From NCBI RefSeq assembly GCF_011493005.1, contig NZ_CP049156.1, positions 2,728,001-2,792,000 on the forward strand: a DNA stretch of 64,000 nucleotides. Reading direction: 5' to 3'. The position numbers were made by a program, and so were the translations under genes. Of this stretch, positions 1 through 9,203 are shown piece by piece; within the stretch, counting starts at the first letter, position 1, and each line of letters starts with the position of its first letter. Origin of the DNA: Caballeronia sp. SBC1. GTDB taxonomy: Bacteria > Pseudomonadota > Gammaproteobacteria > Burkholderiales > Burkholderiaceae. Below the pieces are notes generated by a model. The model saw only the letters and a program-made list of their open reading frames with translations. It did no database searches and was not told the DNA's origin.

Positions 1-292
1 TCAAACCATCTTGTCCAATCTCGAACGCAACGGGTCGGCGCCGCTCGCCGCCCCAGGCCGCAGTGGCCAACGCGGCAGTCACGGTCAAAGCCGCTACGCA
101 TCCGCTGAGCAACCCGGCGTAAGCCGCTGCGCATTGAAATACCGACCCGGCCGCCACCACAACAAATGCAGCGGTGGCGCCCCACAGGAACCGTGAGGGA
201 CGGAGTGTGTGCCGGCGCGGGGAATCGGGCAGCAAGCCGGCGGGGAGCAAGTCCGCTGACGCCCGTGGCAACAGGATGTGCACGCTGGTCAT
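1..292 (-). CDS. Small membrane protein downstream of fabF (3' end cut by window edge)
   Basis: An open minus-strand frame runs from an ATG at 290-292 to the window edge without a stop. A GGGGA ribosome-binding site lies about 8 nt upstream, and the start is 34 nt after the fabF stop. The product begins MTSVHILLPRASADLLPAG. At about residues 35-65 it has an Ala/Val-rich stretch (ATAAFVVVAAGSVFQ, then AALTVTAALATAAW) that could form one or two membrane helices. In related Burkholderiaceae a small hypothetical gene sits between fabF and the rpoE operon, and this probably matches it. The function is unknown. The C-terminus lies outside the window. Confidence 0.6.
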   Translation of the reverse strand, partial: MTSVHILLPRASADLLPAGLLPDSPRRHTLRPSRFLWGATAAFVVVAAGSVFQCAAAYAGLLSGCVAALTVTAALATAAWGGERRRPVAFEIGQDGL

Positions 293-326
293 TCGCCGGT
301 CCCCGCGACGATCAGGCGCGCGCCGC

Positions 327-1565
327 TCAATGCTTCTTGAAAACGAGCGTGCCGTTCGTGCCGCCGAAACCGAACGAGTTCTTCAGCGCCACGTCGATCT
401 TCATTTCCCGCGCTTCGTTTGCGCAGTAGTCCAGGTCACATGCCGGATCCTGGTTGAAGATGTTTATGGTGGGCGGCGAGATCTGGTGATGCAGCGCCAA
501 CACGGTGAAGACCGATTCCAGTCCACCGGCGCCCCCAAGCAGGTGGCCTGTCATCGACTTGGTGGAATTCACCACGATCTTCTTCGCGTGGTCGCCGAAC
601 GTGTTCTTGATACCAATGGTCTCAGCCAGGTCGCCGAGCGGCGTGGACGTGCCGTGGGCGTTCAGGTAGTGCACTTCGTCCGGATTGACCTGGGCGTTTT
701 TCAATGCATTGCGCATGCTGCGCCGTGCGCCGTCGCCGTCTTCCGGCGGGGCGGTCATGTGATATGCGTCGCCGCTCATGCCGTAGCCACTGACTTCGGC
801 ATAGATCTTCGCGCCACGCGCCTTCGCATGCTCATACTCTTCGAGCACCATCACGCCAGCACCTTCACCCAGTACAAAACCGTCGCGATCCTTGTCCCAC
901 GGACGGCTGGCGGTAGCGGGGTCGTCGTTGCGCTGGGACAACGCGCGCGCCGCCGCAAAGCCGCCGACACCCAATGGCGACACAGTTGCTTCAGAGCCGC
1001 CGCAGATCATCACGTCGGCATCGCCGTATTCGATCAGCCGCGAGCCTTCGCCGATGCAATGCAGACCCGTAGTACATGCAGTCACAATGGCCAGGTTCGG
1101 TCCTTTCAAACCGAAGCGGATAGACAGATGGCCGGAGATCATGTTGATGATCGACGCCGGCACGAAGAACGGCGAAATCCGGCGCGGGCCGCGATTCAGC
1201 AATTCCGTTTGCGTGACTTCGATCATTGGCAGGCCGCCGATTCCCGAACCCACGACAACGCCCACGCGCTCCGAGTTTTCCTCGGTGATTTCCAGTCCGC
1301 TGTCCTGCATGGCTTGCACGCCTGCAGCAATGCCGTAATGGATAAAGGTATCCATGTGGCGCGCTTCCTTGGCCGGCATATAGTCTTCGACATTGAAGCC
1401 TTTGACTTCGCCGGCAAAGCGCGTGGAGAAGTTCGTGGCATCGAACTTCGTGATCTCGGCGATGCCCGACTTGCCAGCGACCAGATTGGCCCAGCCGTCG
1501 GCAACGGTATTGCCGACAGGCGAAATCAGCCCAAGGCCTGTAACAACAACACGACGACGGCTCAC
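327..1565 (-). CDS. fabF: 3-oxoacyl-ACP synthase II (KAS II)
   Basis: FabF condenses malonyl-ACP with acyl-ACP in cytosolic fatty-acid elongation and is needed for cis-vaccenate formation. The protein has 412 residues, the usual length, with both thiolase-fold halves. The catalytic triad is visible: Cys164 in [10 protein letters not shown], His304 in [11 protein letters not shown] and His341 in [15 protein letters not shown]. It is the last enzyme of the fabHDG-acpP-fabF cluster. A terminator-like hairpin separates it from acpP and may set the ratio of the two transcripts. A 485-codon plus-strand frame covers it but is only the GC-rich shadow. Confidence 0.97.
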   Translation of the reverse strand: MSRRRVVVTGLGLISPVGNTVADGWANLVAGKSGIAEITKFDATNFSTRFAGEVKGFNVEDYMPAKEARHMDTFIHYGIAAGVQAMQDSGLEITEENSERVGVVVGSGIGGLPMIEVTQTELLNRGPRRISPFFVPASIINMISGHLSIRFGLKGPNLAIVTACTTGLHCIGEGSRLIEYGDADVMICGGSEATVSPLGVGGFAAARALSQRNDDPATASRPWDKDRDGFVLGEGAGVMVLEEYEHAKARGAKIYAEVSGYGMSGDAYHMTAPPEDGDGARRSMRNALKNAQVNPDEVHYLNAHGTSTPLGDLAETIGIKNTFGDHAKKIVVNSTKSMTGHLLGGAGGLESVFTVLALHHQISPPTINIFNQDPACDLDYCANEAREMKIDVALKNSFGFGGTNGTLVFKKH

Positions 1566-1599
1566 GGTAACCCCTTATCCATAAATGACAAAAAGCAAA

Positions 1600-1642
1600 A
1601 GCCACAAGATCCACAGGAAATTGCCCTGTGAGCCCTGTGGCT
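1600..1642 (-). terminator. Hairpin between acpP and fabF (possible attenuator)
   Basis: Read on the minus strand, nested inverted repeats (AGCCACAG... with ...TTGTGGCT outside, CACAGG/CCTGTG inside) are followed by a T-rich run of TTTGCTTTTTG. This looks like an intrinsic terminator placed 70 nt after acpP and about 35 nt before fabF. Partial termination would leave acpP more abundant than fabF, which is the usual physiological need. Confidence 0.5.
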
Positions 1643-1711
1643 GTTAAATCGGTTCGAATCGCGACAGAGCGTCAACCCCGAATAGTGTAGAAGCAGCTTG
1701 GCGCGCGGGCC

Positions 1712-1951
1712 TTAGGCCTTGACGTTAGCGCGAGCGTAGTCGATCGCTTGCTGAACCGTCGTGATCTTCTCAGCTTCTTCGTCAGGGATTTCCATGCCGA
1801 ATTCGTCTTCGAGAGCCATCACGAGTTCGACGGTGTCGAGCGAGTCAGCGCCCAGATCGTTGACGAACGAAGCTTCGTTCTTGATTTCGGCTTCGGCGAC
1901 GCCCAGTTGTTCGGCGACGATCTTCTTCACGCGCTGTTCGATATTGTCCAT
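1712..1951 (-). CDS. acpP: Acyl carrier protein
   Basis: AcpP carries the growing acyl chain on a 4'-phosphopantetheine arm during fatty-acid synthesis. The protein is 79 residues and strongly acidic. Ser37 in the DSL motif ([16 protein letters not shown]) is the phosphopantetheine site. A strong GGAGG ribosome-binding site precedes the start by about 7 nt. It lies between fabG and fabF, the conserved position. The 262 bp between it and fabG, with an AT-rich TGATAAAAT stretch, may hold its own promoter, as in other proteobacteria. Confidence 0.98.
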
Positions 1952-2213
1952 GCAGCCCTCCGAGGGAAATGTAGTTCAAAAACACAAGTGCGCGCATTTT
2001 ATCAGGTTTGTACCCGTAAATACCCACGCACGGAATCAGCTTTGTTTAGCCCGTGACATGCCTTTGATGCCCGTCACGTTCTTTCTTGCGCCCTTTCCTG
2101 CTTACCACTTCTGACAGCAAATTTCGCGTCTCGCGCATCGCGCTTCAGGCGTTGTTCTTTGAGTCAGCACTTTGCGCACCCGCCACACGGCGCGGATATT
2201 AACGAAATGCCTG

Positions 2214-2954
2214 TCACATGTACATGCCGCCGTTCACATGGAGCGTTGTCCCCGTGATGTAGCCGGCGTGCGGGGAAGCCAGGAAAGCCACAGCATGAGC
2301 GATATCTTCGGGGCTGCCCAGTCGGCCGAGTGGTATCTGTGCTGTGAGTGCCGCACGCTGCGCTTCCGGCAAGACCTTGGTCATGTCGGTATCGATAAAA
2401 CCCGGCGCAATGCAGTTCACCGTGATCCCACGGCTGCCGATTTCACGGGCCAGCGCCCGCGTCATGCCTGCCACGCCGGCCTTCGCGGCCGCGTAATTAG
2501 CCTGCCCCGGGTTGCCCGACGACGCCACCACCGACGTAATATTGATAATCCGTCCGCCGCGCGCTTTCATCATCGGGCGCAGCACTGCGCGCGAAAGACG
2601 GAAAACGGCGCGCAGGTTGGTATCGATGACGGCGTCGAATTCGTCGTCCTTCATGCGCATCGCGAGTTGATCTTTCGTGATCCCGGCGTTGTTCACCAGC
2701 ACGTTGAGGCCACCGAATTCCTTGACCACGCCGTCGATAAACGCTTCGCTCGCGGTCGCGTCAGTCACGTTCAGCACGGCGCCACGGCTTTGTCCGCCAA
2801 ACTCTTTCAACGCTTCGGTAATGCCCTCAGCGCCGCTTTCACTGGTCGCGGTGCCAATCACGGTCGCGCCCTGGCGCGCGAGTTCAACCGCGATCGACCG
2901 GCCGATACCTCGCGACGCGCCCGTCACAACCACTATGTGCTTGTCCAAAATCAT
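2214..2954 (-). CDS. fabG: 3-oxoacyl-ACP reductase
   Basis: FabG performs the NADPH-dependent reduction of 3-oxoacyl-ACP, the first reductive step of elongation. The 246-residue short-chain dehydrogenase shows the TGASRGIG nucleotide-binding loop (residues 11-18), the NNAG motif near 88-91 and the catalytic Ser141-Tyr154-Lys158 triad in SVVASSGNPGQANYAAAKAG. It follows fabD by 68 bp in the same direction, which is typical operon spacing. The C-terminus HVNGGMYM is standard for FabG. Confidence 0.97.
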   Translation of the reverse strand: MILDKHIVVVTGASRGIGRSIAVELARQGATVIGTATSESGAEGITEALKEFGGQSRGAVLNVTDATASEAFIDGVVKEFGGLNVLVNNAGITKDQLAMRMKDDEFDAVIDTNLRAVFRLSRAVLRPMMKARGGRIINITSVVASSGNPGQANYAAAKAGVAGMTRALAREIGSRGITVNCIAPGFIDTDMTKVLPEAQRAALTAQIPLGRLGSPEDIAHAVAFLASPHAGYITGTTLHVNGGMYM

Positions 2955-3022
2955 CTTTCGTCCGTTCCTTGGTTTTGCCTGACCCGTTGGCTTAACTGCC
3001 CTGGCCTATCTAGCTGACGAAT

Positions 3023-3955
3023 TCAGCCGGCGAGCAGTTTGCGGGTTTCTTCGAGCGACGCCGGATCGAAGATCGACGCACCGATCAGCGTACTGTCGAT
3101 CCGCTTCGTCAACCCATTCAGCACCTTGCCCGGACCGCATTCGATCACGTGCGTGAACCCTTCGTGCGCCATCTTCTGCACGGTTTCGACCCAGCGCACA
3201 GGACCCGCGGCCTGACGCACAAGCGCGTCCTTGATGGCAGCCGGTTCGACGACGCTCGCGACATCGATGTTATTGATCAGCGGAATCTGCGGCACGCTGA
3301 TACTGACGCTCGCCAGATACTCGCGCAACTGGTCCGACGCCGGCTTGAGCAGCGACGAATGGAACGGCGCCGATACCGGCAGCGGCAATGCGCGTTTCGC
3401 ACCCTTGGCCTTCGCGATTTCGCAGGCTTTTTCAACGCCTGCTTTCGCACCGGCGATCACCACCTGGGACGGCGCGTTGAAGTTAACCGCCTCCACAACC
3501 CCCGCCGACGATGCTTCGGCGCAGACGGCCCGCACAGCGTCGTCGTCGAGACCGAGGATTGCGGCCATGCCACCCTCACCTACCGGCACGGCGCTCTGCA
3601 TGGCTTGCGCGCGAAACCGCACGAGCGGCACGGCGGCAGAAAACGGCAGGGCACCGGCGACAACCAGCGCCGTGTATTCGCCCAGACTATGACCCGCGAC
3701 GATCGCCGGCTTGAGCCCGGTTTCCTTTTCCCACACGCGATAAATCGCGTACGCGGCCGTCAGCATGACGGGTTGCGTGTTCGTGGTGAGACCCAGTTCT
3801 TCCACCGGGCCAACGGCCATCAGCTTGCCCAGATCCTGGCCAAGTGCATCGGATGCTTGTTGCACGGTTTCGCGCACCACGGCGTGGTCGGCAAATGCAT
3901 TGAGCATGCCGACCGACTGGGAACCTTGTCCCGGAAAAACGAACGCGAATTTCAT
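3023..3955 (-). CDS. fabD: Malonyl-CoA:ACP transacylase
   Basis: FabD moves the malonyl group from CoA to ACP to supply the extender unit. The 310-residue protein has the N-terminal PGQGSQ oxyanion loop, the nucleophile Ser90 in GHSLGE, and His199 in VSAPFHSSLL as the catalytic partner. Length and residues match functional FabD. It lies between fabH (78 bp upstream) and fabG in the conserved order. Confidence 0.97.
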   Translation of the reverse strand: MKFAFVFPGQGSQSVGMLNAFADHAVVRETVQQASDALGQDLGKLMAVGPVEELGLTTNTQPVMLTAAYAIYRVWEKETGLKPAIVAGHSLGEYTALVVAGALPFSAAVPLVRFRAQAMQSAVPVGEGGMAAILGLDDDAVRAVCAEASSAGVVEAVNFNAPSQVVIAGAKAGVEKACEIAKAKGAKRALPLPVSAPFHSSLLKPASDQLREYLASVSISVPQIPLINNIDVASVVEPAAIKDALVRQAAGPVRWVETVQKMAHEGFTHVIECGPGKVLNGLTKRIDSTLIGASIFDPASLEETRKLLAG

Positions 3956-4033
3956 GAGGTCCTTGCTCGATTGGATTGTCGAATGACTGACGTGGCGTGA
4001 TGACGGGGGAGCCTTGTCGGGCTTAATAACCGC

Positions 4034-5023
4034 TTAATAGCGGATAACCGACGCGCCCCACGTGAAGCCACCGCCTACCCCTTCGATCAGCACATGCTGG
4101 CCGCGCTTGATACGGCCGTCGCGCACGGCGACGTCGAATGCGAGAGGAATGGATGCCGCCGACGTATTGCCATGCTCGCCAACGGTCACGACCATGCGCT
4201 CCAGCGGCACATGCAACTTGCGCGCGGTGCTTTCCATGATGCGGATATTGGCCTGATGCGGAATGAGCCAATCGATATCGCCTGCTGTCAATTGCGCTTT
4301 CTCAAGCGCCTCGACGGCCACTTTTTCCAGCACCTTCACCGCCAGCTTGAACACAGCCTGACCATCCATGTGCAGGAACGCGCTGCCTTCGATCACACCC
4401 TTGTTCACATTACCGGGCGTGCACAGGATGTTCGCGTGACTGCCATCGGCGTGAAGCGCACTGGACAGCACACCAGGTTCGTCGGAGGCTTGCAGGATCA
4501 CGGCGCCGGCGCCGTCGCCGAACAGCACGCACGTGGTGCGGTCGTTGAAATCGAGAATGCGTGAGAAAGTTTCAGCACCGACGACCAGCGCCGTACGATT
4601 GGTGCCGCCCCGGATCAGGCTGTCGGCCATTGCAACGGCATAAGCGAAGCCCGAACAGACCGCCTGAATATCGAACGCAGCGCCGCCGTTCTTGATGCCG
4701 AGCTTGTTCTGCAACAGGCAAGCCGTACTGGGGAAAACGAAGTCGGGCGTGGACGTGGCGACAATGATCAGATCGATCGATTGCGGATCAATACCCGCAG
4801 CCTCGATCGCATGACGCGACGCCTGCAAGGCGAGTTCGCTGGTCGCCTGATCAGGAGCGGCGAAGTGACGCGCATGTATACCGGTGCGGGCGACGATCCA
4901 CTCATCGCTCGTTTCAACACCCTGTTTGGCCAGACGCTCGGCCAGATCCTGGTTCGTTACACGATCTGGCGGCAGGTAACTGCCCGTTCCGATCACGCGG
5001 GAATAGAGATTCGATTGAGCCAT
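4034..5023 (-). CDS. fabH: 3-oxoacyl-ACP synthase III
   Basis: FabH starts fatty-acid synthesis by condensing acetyl-CoA with malonyl-ACP. The 329-residue protein has Cys123 (AVCSGFAYA), His254 (PHQANIRIM) and Asn284 (GNTSAA), the KAS III triad, plus the C-terminal [10 protein letters not shown] loop. The start codon overlaps the plsX stop (TAATG), so the two are translationally coupled. Confidence 0.97.
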   Translation of the reverse strand: MAQSNLYSRVIGTGSYLPPDRVTNQDLAERLAKQGVETSDEWIVARTGIHARHFAAPDQATSELALQASRHAIEAAGIDPQSIDLIIVATSTPDFVFPSTACLLQNKLGIKNGGAAFDIQAVCSGFAYAVAMADSLIRGGTNRTALVVGAETFSRILDFNDRTTCVLFGDGAGAVILQASDEPGVLSSALHADGSHANILCTPGNVNKGVIEGSAFLHMDGQAVFKLAVKVLEKVAVEALEKAQLTAGDIDWLIPHQANIRIMESTARKLHVPLERMVVTVGEHGNTSAASIPLAFDVAVRDGRIKRGQHVLIEGVGGGFTWGASVIRY

Positions 5024-6195
5024 TATGCCTTCGAGGATAGCGCGGCACCCGGTTCGCCCGGCTGCACGAGCGGGCTGGCGACGACCGTATTATCGCCTGG
5101 GGCGACGGGGTCGGCCGCGGGGTCGGCCTGATTCGGGACCACGGTGCCAGCAGTGTCAGCGCAAGCGCCGAGTGCCGTTTGTTGCACGGGAGCAGCGTTT
5201 TCTTCCATGGCGCGCACGAGGCGTTCAAGCACGCCATTTTTGACCGCATCATACCCGCGTTTGATAGCCCATTCAAACCCGTAGGCTTGTGCCGATCCGT
5301 GGCTCTTGATGACCAGCCCGCGCAAGCCGAGCAGCGCGGCGCCGTTGTACTGGGCGGGGTCGACCCGCCGTTTGAAGCGTTTGAGAACGGGCAATGCGAC
5401 GAGCGCCATCAGCTTGGTCGCGAGCGATCGGCTGAATTCCTCGCGGATCATGTCGGTCAGCATCTGCGCCAAACCTTCCGAGGTCTTCAGCGCCACGTTG
5501 CCGACAAAACCGTCGCACACGACCACGTCGGTCGTACCTTTATAGATGTCGTTGCCTTCCACGTTGCCGTAGAAATTGAGCGTGCTTGCGCGCAGCAATT
5601 CGCCGGCGCGTTTGATGGTCTCATTGCCCTTGATGACTTCTTCGCCGATGTTGAGCAGACCAATGGTCGGCCGCTCCTTGTCCCCGATAGCGGCGACAAG
5701 CGCGTGGCCCATTTCGGCGAATTGCAGCAAGTGTTGCGGCTCGCAGTCCACGTTCGCGCCCAGGTCGAGCACGGTGGTGAAGCCTTTCTGGCTTGGCATT
5801 GCGAATGCAATAGCCGGGCGCTCAATGCCTGGCAGCGTCTTGAGCACATAGCGGGACACGGCCATCAATGCGCCGGTGTTGCCTGCCGAGATGCACGTCT
5901 GGGCCTGGCCGTCCTTGACGAGATTGAGCGCTACCCGCATGGACGAGTCTTTCTTCCGGCGCAGCGCAACCTCTACCGGATCGTCCATTTCGACCACTTC
6001 GGTGGCCGGGACGACCGTCAGCCGGGTTTCGCCGATGGCTTTGCACTTCTTCAGCTGCGCGCGGATGGCCGATTCGATGCCGACAAGCAAAAGCTGCGCA
6101 TCAGGATGCGAACGCACGAAACTGACCGCGGCGGGAACGGTCACGGCCGGGCCGTGGTCGCCTCCCATGCAGTCGATAGTGATCTTTACGGTCAT
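5023..6195 (-). CDS. plsX: Phosphate acyltransferase PlsX
   Basis: PlsX makes acyl-phosphate from acyl-ACP for PlsY, linking fatty-acid and phospholipid synthesis at the membrane. The N-terminus [11 protein letters not shown] is the family signature, followed by the [10 protein letters not shown] loop and [15 protein letters not shown]. At 390 residues it is longer than the usual 330-350. The extra C-terminal tail after about residue 335 is Ala/Pro/Gln-rich, probably disordered and lineage-specific. The gene is co-directional with rpmF and overlaps fabH by one base. Confidence 0.96.
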   Translation of the reverse strand: MTVKITIDCMGGDHGPAVTVPAAVSFVRSHPDAQLLLVGIESAIRAQLKKCKAIGETRLTVVPATEVVEMDDPVEVALRRKKDSSMRVALNLVKDGQAQTCISAGNTGALMAVSRYVLKTLPGIERPAIAFAMPSQKGFTTVLDLGANVDCEPQHLLQFAEMGHALVAAIGDKERPTIGLLNIGEEVIKGNETIKRAGELLRASTLNFYGNVEGNDIYKGTTDVVVCDGFVGNVALKTSEGLAQMLTDMIREEFSRSLATKLMALVALPVLKRFKRRVDPAQYNGAALLGLRGLVIKSHGSAQAYGFEWAIKRGYDAVKNGVLERLVRAMEENAAPVQQTALGACADTAGTVVPNQADPAADPVAPGDNTVVASPLVQPGEPGAALSSKA

Positions 6196-6217
6196 GGAGT
6201 GCGACGAATTTCAGGCA

Positions 6218-6243
6218 CAAAAAAGCGGCAGTGAAATGCCGCC
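6218..6243 (-). terminator. Hairpin with T-run between rpmF and plsX
   Basis: On the minus strand GCGGCA-TTTCAC-TGCCGC is followed by a run of Ts (the A-tract at 6219-6224 on plus). It looks like a short intrinsic terminator after rpmF, probably leaky because plsX lies directly downstream with only 140 bp between the two genes. Confidence 0.55.
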
Positions 6244-6336
6244 TTCTTGTCGTACCAGGAAGATGTCAAGCGCGAACAACCGCGACTCAGACCACGAGTC
6301 AAGACGGTAACGCCAGACGCAACAAGCGTCGTACGC

Positions 6337-6516
6337 TTAGTCGTTCTTCGTCTTGATGACTTTCTTGCCACGGTAGTAGCCATTCGGGCTCACGTGGTGA
6401 CGCAGATGCACTTCACCCGTGCTCGGCTCAACGGCCAGCGGCGCTGCGGTGAGGAAATCGTGCGAACGATGCATGCCGCGCTTGGACGGCGATTTCTTGT
6501 TTTGCTGAACTGCCAT
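6337..6516 (-). CDS. rpmF: 50S ribosomal protein L32
   Basis: This is a 59-residue basic ribosomal protein of the large subunit. The start [20 protein letters not shown] and the [12 protein letters not shown] stretch are diagnostic of L32. As in many beta-proteobacteria, the second zinc-binding Cys pair is absent, giving a Cys-free form. It sits between the DUF177 gene and plsX, the conserved yceD-rpmF-plsX order. A GGAGTC ribosome-binding site lies upstream. Confidence 0.95.
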   Translation of the reverse strand: MAVQQNKKSPSKRGMHRSHDFLTAAPLAVEPSTGEVHLRHHVSPNGYYRGKKVIKTKND

Positions 6517-6678
6517 GATGACTCCAGAAAAATTTTGCGAATTCTAACACAGCTCGACACGCCGGAGACCCTGACCTTGGGCCAGTGAGTCGTCCGGACG
6601 CATCGTGCCGCCTGATGATTCGACACCCGGCCGGATGCCGGACATCAATACTCTTTAATGCGAGCGTTTAAAGCACAC

Positions 6679-7332
6679 TCAATGCTTGTTGTCGTCGGAG
6701 CCGCCCTGCTTGAGCTTACCGAGCGCGGCGAACGGATTGGGTCTGCCTGTGCCGCCATCCTGCTGCGTGCCTGCATCGCCATTCAGACCACCATCGTCCA
6801 GCTCGCCCTCGGCGCCCTCGAGACCCGTTACCAGGCTCTCGTGCACTTCAGGACACACTTCGTGCTTCGGCACGAGCGGCAAAGTTAACAACAATTCCTC
6901 TTCGATCAAGTCGACGAGATCGAACTGGCGTGAGCCAACGATCACTTCCACTTCATCGTTGTCTAGCGGAAACTCGTCTGCTTCGTCTTCCGTCGTGACA
7001 ATGCGATACGTTGCATCGACATCCAGGTGTTGCGAATACGGCGAAAGACAACGCTGGCATTCGATCCAGACCGACCCGTGCACCGCGAGCCGCAAATAAG
7101 GCTGCGGCGCTTCGGTACCGTCGTCCTGCAACTCGGGCTGCATGGAGCCTTCGGCCTGCCATGAAAATACCGTGTCGCGGTCTGGGGCATCTGCCGGCAC
7201 TTCGTTCAACATACGCGGCAATTGCGAGACCCGTACACCGCCTGCTGCCTGCCGACGGCTTTGGGCGAATTCGAACAAGTCGAGTGCGCGCAAGTCGGCG
7301 GGACATGCAGGTTTGCCAGGATTTTGTGTCAT
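6679..7332 (-). CDS. yceD: YceD/DUF177 family protein (23S rRNA accumulation protein)
   Basis: This 217-residue acidic protein belongs to the DUF177 family, whose E. coli member YceD is linked to 23S rRNA accumulation and is cotranscribed with rpmF. The family core is visible: CQRCLSPY near residue 100, then the acidic DEADEFPLDNDEVEVI segment and DLIEEELLLTLPLVPKHEVC with conserved Cys. The frame is open further upstream. I chose the ATG at 7330-7332 because AGGAG lies 9 nt before it and the protein then begins MTQNPGKPACPADLRALDLF, which fits the family. Confidence 0.85.
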   Translation of the reverse strand: MTQNPGKPACPADLRALDLFEFAQSRRQAAGGVRVSQLPRMLNEVPADAPDRDTVFSWQAEGSMQPELQDDGTEAPQPYLRLAVHGSVWIECQRCLSPYSQHLDVDATYRIVTTEDEADEFPLDNDEVEVIVGSRQFDLVDLIEEELLLTLPLVPKHEVCPEVHESLVTGLEGAEGELDDGGLNGDAGTQQDGGTGRPNPFAALGKLKQGGSDDNKH

Positions 7333-7769
7333 GTGCGCTCCTGCAGTGGTCGGGCCGCGACGGCTGGATAGCAAGTCCGCGGAGGACGACCGGGGGTGAA
7401 ACCGCAGTATGCACCGCACCGGACCTGTGCGGCTGGTGTGGTTTATCCCGATTTTCCGGTTTTAGCGGCGAGTCGAGCACCGTGGCGGGATAAGGGACCG
7501 CGAGACATTCCGCCACATCCCGGTACACTTCCAGCCGCCTGGCTCCGGGCTTGCTCCCCGCCTAACTCCCGTTTGGCCTCCGCTTGGCCTCCGCTTGGCC
7601 TCCGCTTGGCTCATTCAGTATGCGTAAAAAGGCCTTCGCATACCGATGAAAAGCCCAAAATCATAGCGGCTTTGTCTTTTCGAGTCAAACACTTATGCTC
7701 CGGTGTGCGACACCGCGGGTTCAGCCCGGTTCCTGTCCTTCAGCCCATTGTTCATAGCCAATCATTTTC
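7333..7769. promoter_or_regulatory. Divergent intergenic region yceD/yceF with 11-bp tandem repeat
   Basis: This 437-bp gap between divergent genes must hold both promoters, though I cannot place them with confidence. At 7573-7605 the unit TTGGCCTCCGC occurs three times in tandem, followed by a partial fourth copy to 7612. No gene is visible. Confidence 0.5.
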
Positions 7770-8384
7770 ATGCCCGACGTCTCAACTAAGCCGCGCCTCA
7801 TCCTTGCATCGAGTTCGCGTTACCGGCGGGAACTGCTCGAGCGCCTGCGCATTCCTTTCGATGTAATCACGCCCGATATCGACGAAACGCCCCTCAACGG
7901 CGAAACGCCGGAAGCCACGGCTGTCCGGCTTTCGATCGCCAAGGCGCGTGCGGCCGCGGCCCGCGTGACCGATGCTTCCGGTGCGCTGGTGATCGGCTCC
8001 GATCAGGTCGCGACCTGCAACGGCCGTCAGATCGGCAAGCCCGGCACGCATGACAATGCACGCGCCCAGCTTCAGTCGATGCGCGGCAAAAGTGTCGAAT
8101 TCCACAGCGCGCTTTGTCTTTTCGATAACCGCTCGGACCATATCCAATCCGCCGATATCGTCACCCGCGTGCAATTCCGAGCGCTGTCGGATGCGGAAAT
8201 CGAAGCGTATTTGCTTGCCGAAACGCCTTACGACGTGGCGGGCAGCGCGAAATCGGAGGGTTTGGGCATAACGCTTGTCGATGCAATTCATTCCGACGAT
8301 CCCACCGCGCTGGTCGGTTTGCCGCTGATCGCGTTGTCGCGCATGTTGCGTGCGGCCGGGTTTCCGTTAATGGGGGCAGCATGA
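7770..8384 (+). CDS. yceF: Maf/YceF family nucleotide pyrophosphatase (m7GTP type)
   Basis: Maf-family enzymes hydrolyse non-canonical or modified NTPs; the YceF subgroup prefers m7GTP. The 204-residue protein has the N-terminal ILASSSRYRRELLERL signature (residues 10-25), DIDET near 38, the catalytic-region IGSDQV motif near 75 and GSAKSEGLG near 160. Its position divergent from yceD-rpmF-plsX matches E. coli yceF and supports this subgroup over the dTTP/UTP-specific Maf. The stop overlaps the next start (ATGA). Confidence 0.9.
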   Translation: MPDVSTKPRLILASSSRYRRELLERLRIPFDVITPDIDETPLNGETPEATAVRLSIAKARAAAARVTDASGALVIGSDQVATCNGRQIGKPGTHDNARAQLQSMRGKSVEFHSALCLFDNRSDHIQSADIVTRVQFRALSDAEIEAYLLAETPYDVAGSAKSEGLGITLVDAIHSDDPTALVGLPLIALSRMLRAAGFPLMGAA

Positions 8385-9100
8385 GCGGCGTTTTGTATCT
8401 GATCCCGAACACGCTTGGCGACGGCGACAGTGCCGCGCTCGCCGACGTCCTTCCCGAACCCGTGCGCGCACGCGCCGCGGCGCTCCAGTACTACATTGGC
8501 GAGAACGCGAAAACCACACGCGCCTTCCTGAAAAAGGTCGGAACCGAACGGCCGATCCAGGAAATCGAGATCCGCGAACTCAACGTCAACACGCCACCGG
8601 GTGAGGTCGAGAAGCTGCTCAAACCGATTCTGGCGGGCATGGACGCCGGTCTCGTCTCGGAAGCTGGGTGCCCGGCGGTCGCGGATCCCGGTGCCCTGCT
8701 GGTGCGCCGCGCCCACGAGCGCGGCGTGAAAGTCGTGCCGTTCGTTGGACCCAGTTCGATATTGCTTGCGCTGATGGCGTCGGGAATGAACGGCCAGAGT
8801 TTTGCATTCAACGGTTATCTTCCCGTCGATGCCGCCGAACGGGGCAAACGCCTGCGCGAGTTGGAAGCGCTGTCGCGCAAGGCGAATCAGACGCAGATTT
8901 TTATTGAGACGCCGTACAGGAATCGTGCGCTGCTGGACACGCTGCTCGCGACCTGCGCGCCGTCCACGCTGGTGTGCGTCGCGGTCGACCTGACATTGCC
9001 GGCCGAGACGATCGTCACGCGAACCGTGTCGGATTGGAAGAAGAAAGCCGCGCCTGAGTTGCATAAGCGGCCAGCTATCTTCTTGCTACTAGGCGCATAG
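8381..9100 (+). CDS. SAM-dependent methyltransferase, RsmI/tetrapyrrole-methylase fold
   Basis: The 239-residue protein has the tetrapyrrole-methylase fold related to RsmI (16S rRNA 2'-O-methylation of C1402). Visible features are the N-terminal LYLIPNTLGD strand, the GLVSEAGCPAVADPG loop (residues 88-102), VGPSSILLALMASG, FNGYLP and the FIETPYRN motif near 170. It is shorter and more divergent than true RsmI (about 280 residues), so it is probably the second paralogue found in beta-proteobacteria. Its substrate is unproven. It overlaps yceF by 4 nt and is coupled to it. Confidence 0.85.
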   Translation: MSGVLYLIPNTLGDGDSAALADVLPEPVRARAAALQYYIGENAKTTRAFLKKVGTERPIQEIEIRELNVNTPPGEVEKLLKPILAGMDAGLVSEAGCPAVADPGALLVRRAHERGVKVVPFVGPSSILLALMASGMNGQSFAFNGYLPVDAAERGKRLRELEALSRKANQTQIFIETPYRNRALLDTLLATCAPSTLVCVAVDLTLPAETIVTRTVSDWKKKAAPELHKRPAIFLLLGA

Positions 9101-9145
9101 GTCGGGGCGCATCCCTTAGCCACGCTTTGCGCACCGCGCACAAAA

Positions 9146-9183
9146 AAACCGCTCGCCTGAAAACTCAAGGCGAGCGGTTTTTG
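9146..9183. terminator. Bidirectional terminator between convergent genes
   Basis: The perfect inverted repeat AAACCGCTCGCCT (9146-9158) / AGGCGAGCGGTTT (9168-9180) is flanked by an A-run on the left and a T-run on the right. It can stop the plus-strand methylase transcript and the minus-strand peptidase transcript. Confidence 0.9.
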
Positions 9184-9203
9184 TCTGAAGAACACGTGAA
9201 AAC

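Noticed and set aside
174..1631. 485-codon plus-strand frame over fabF
   Set aside because: Shadow of fabF; the composition is His/Arg-rich without family features, and the minus frame has all catalytic residues.
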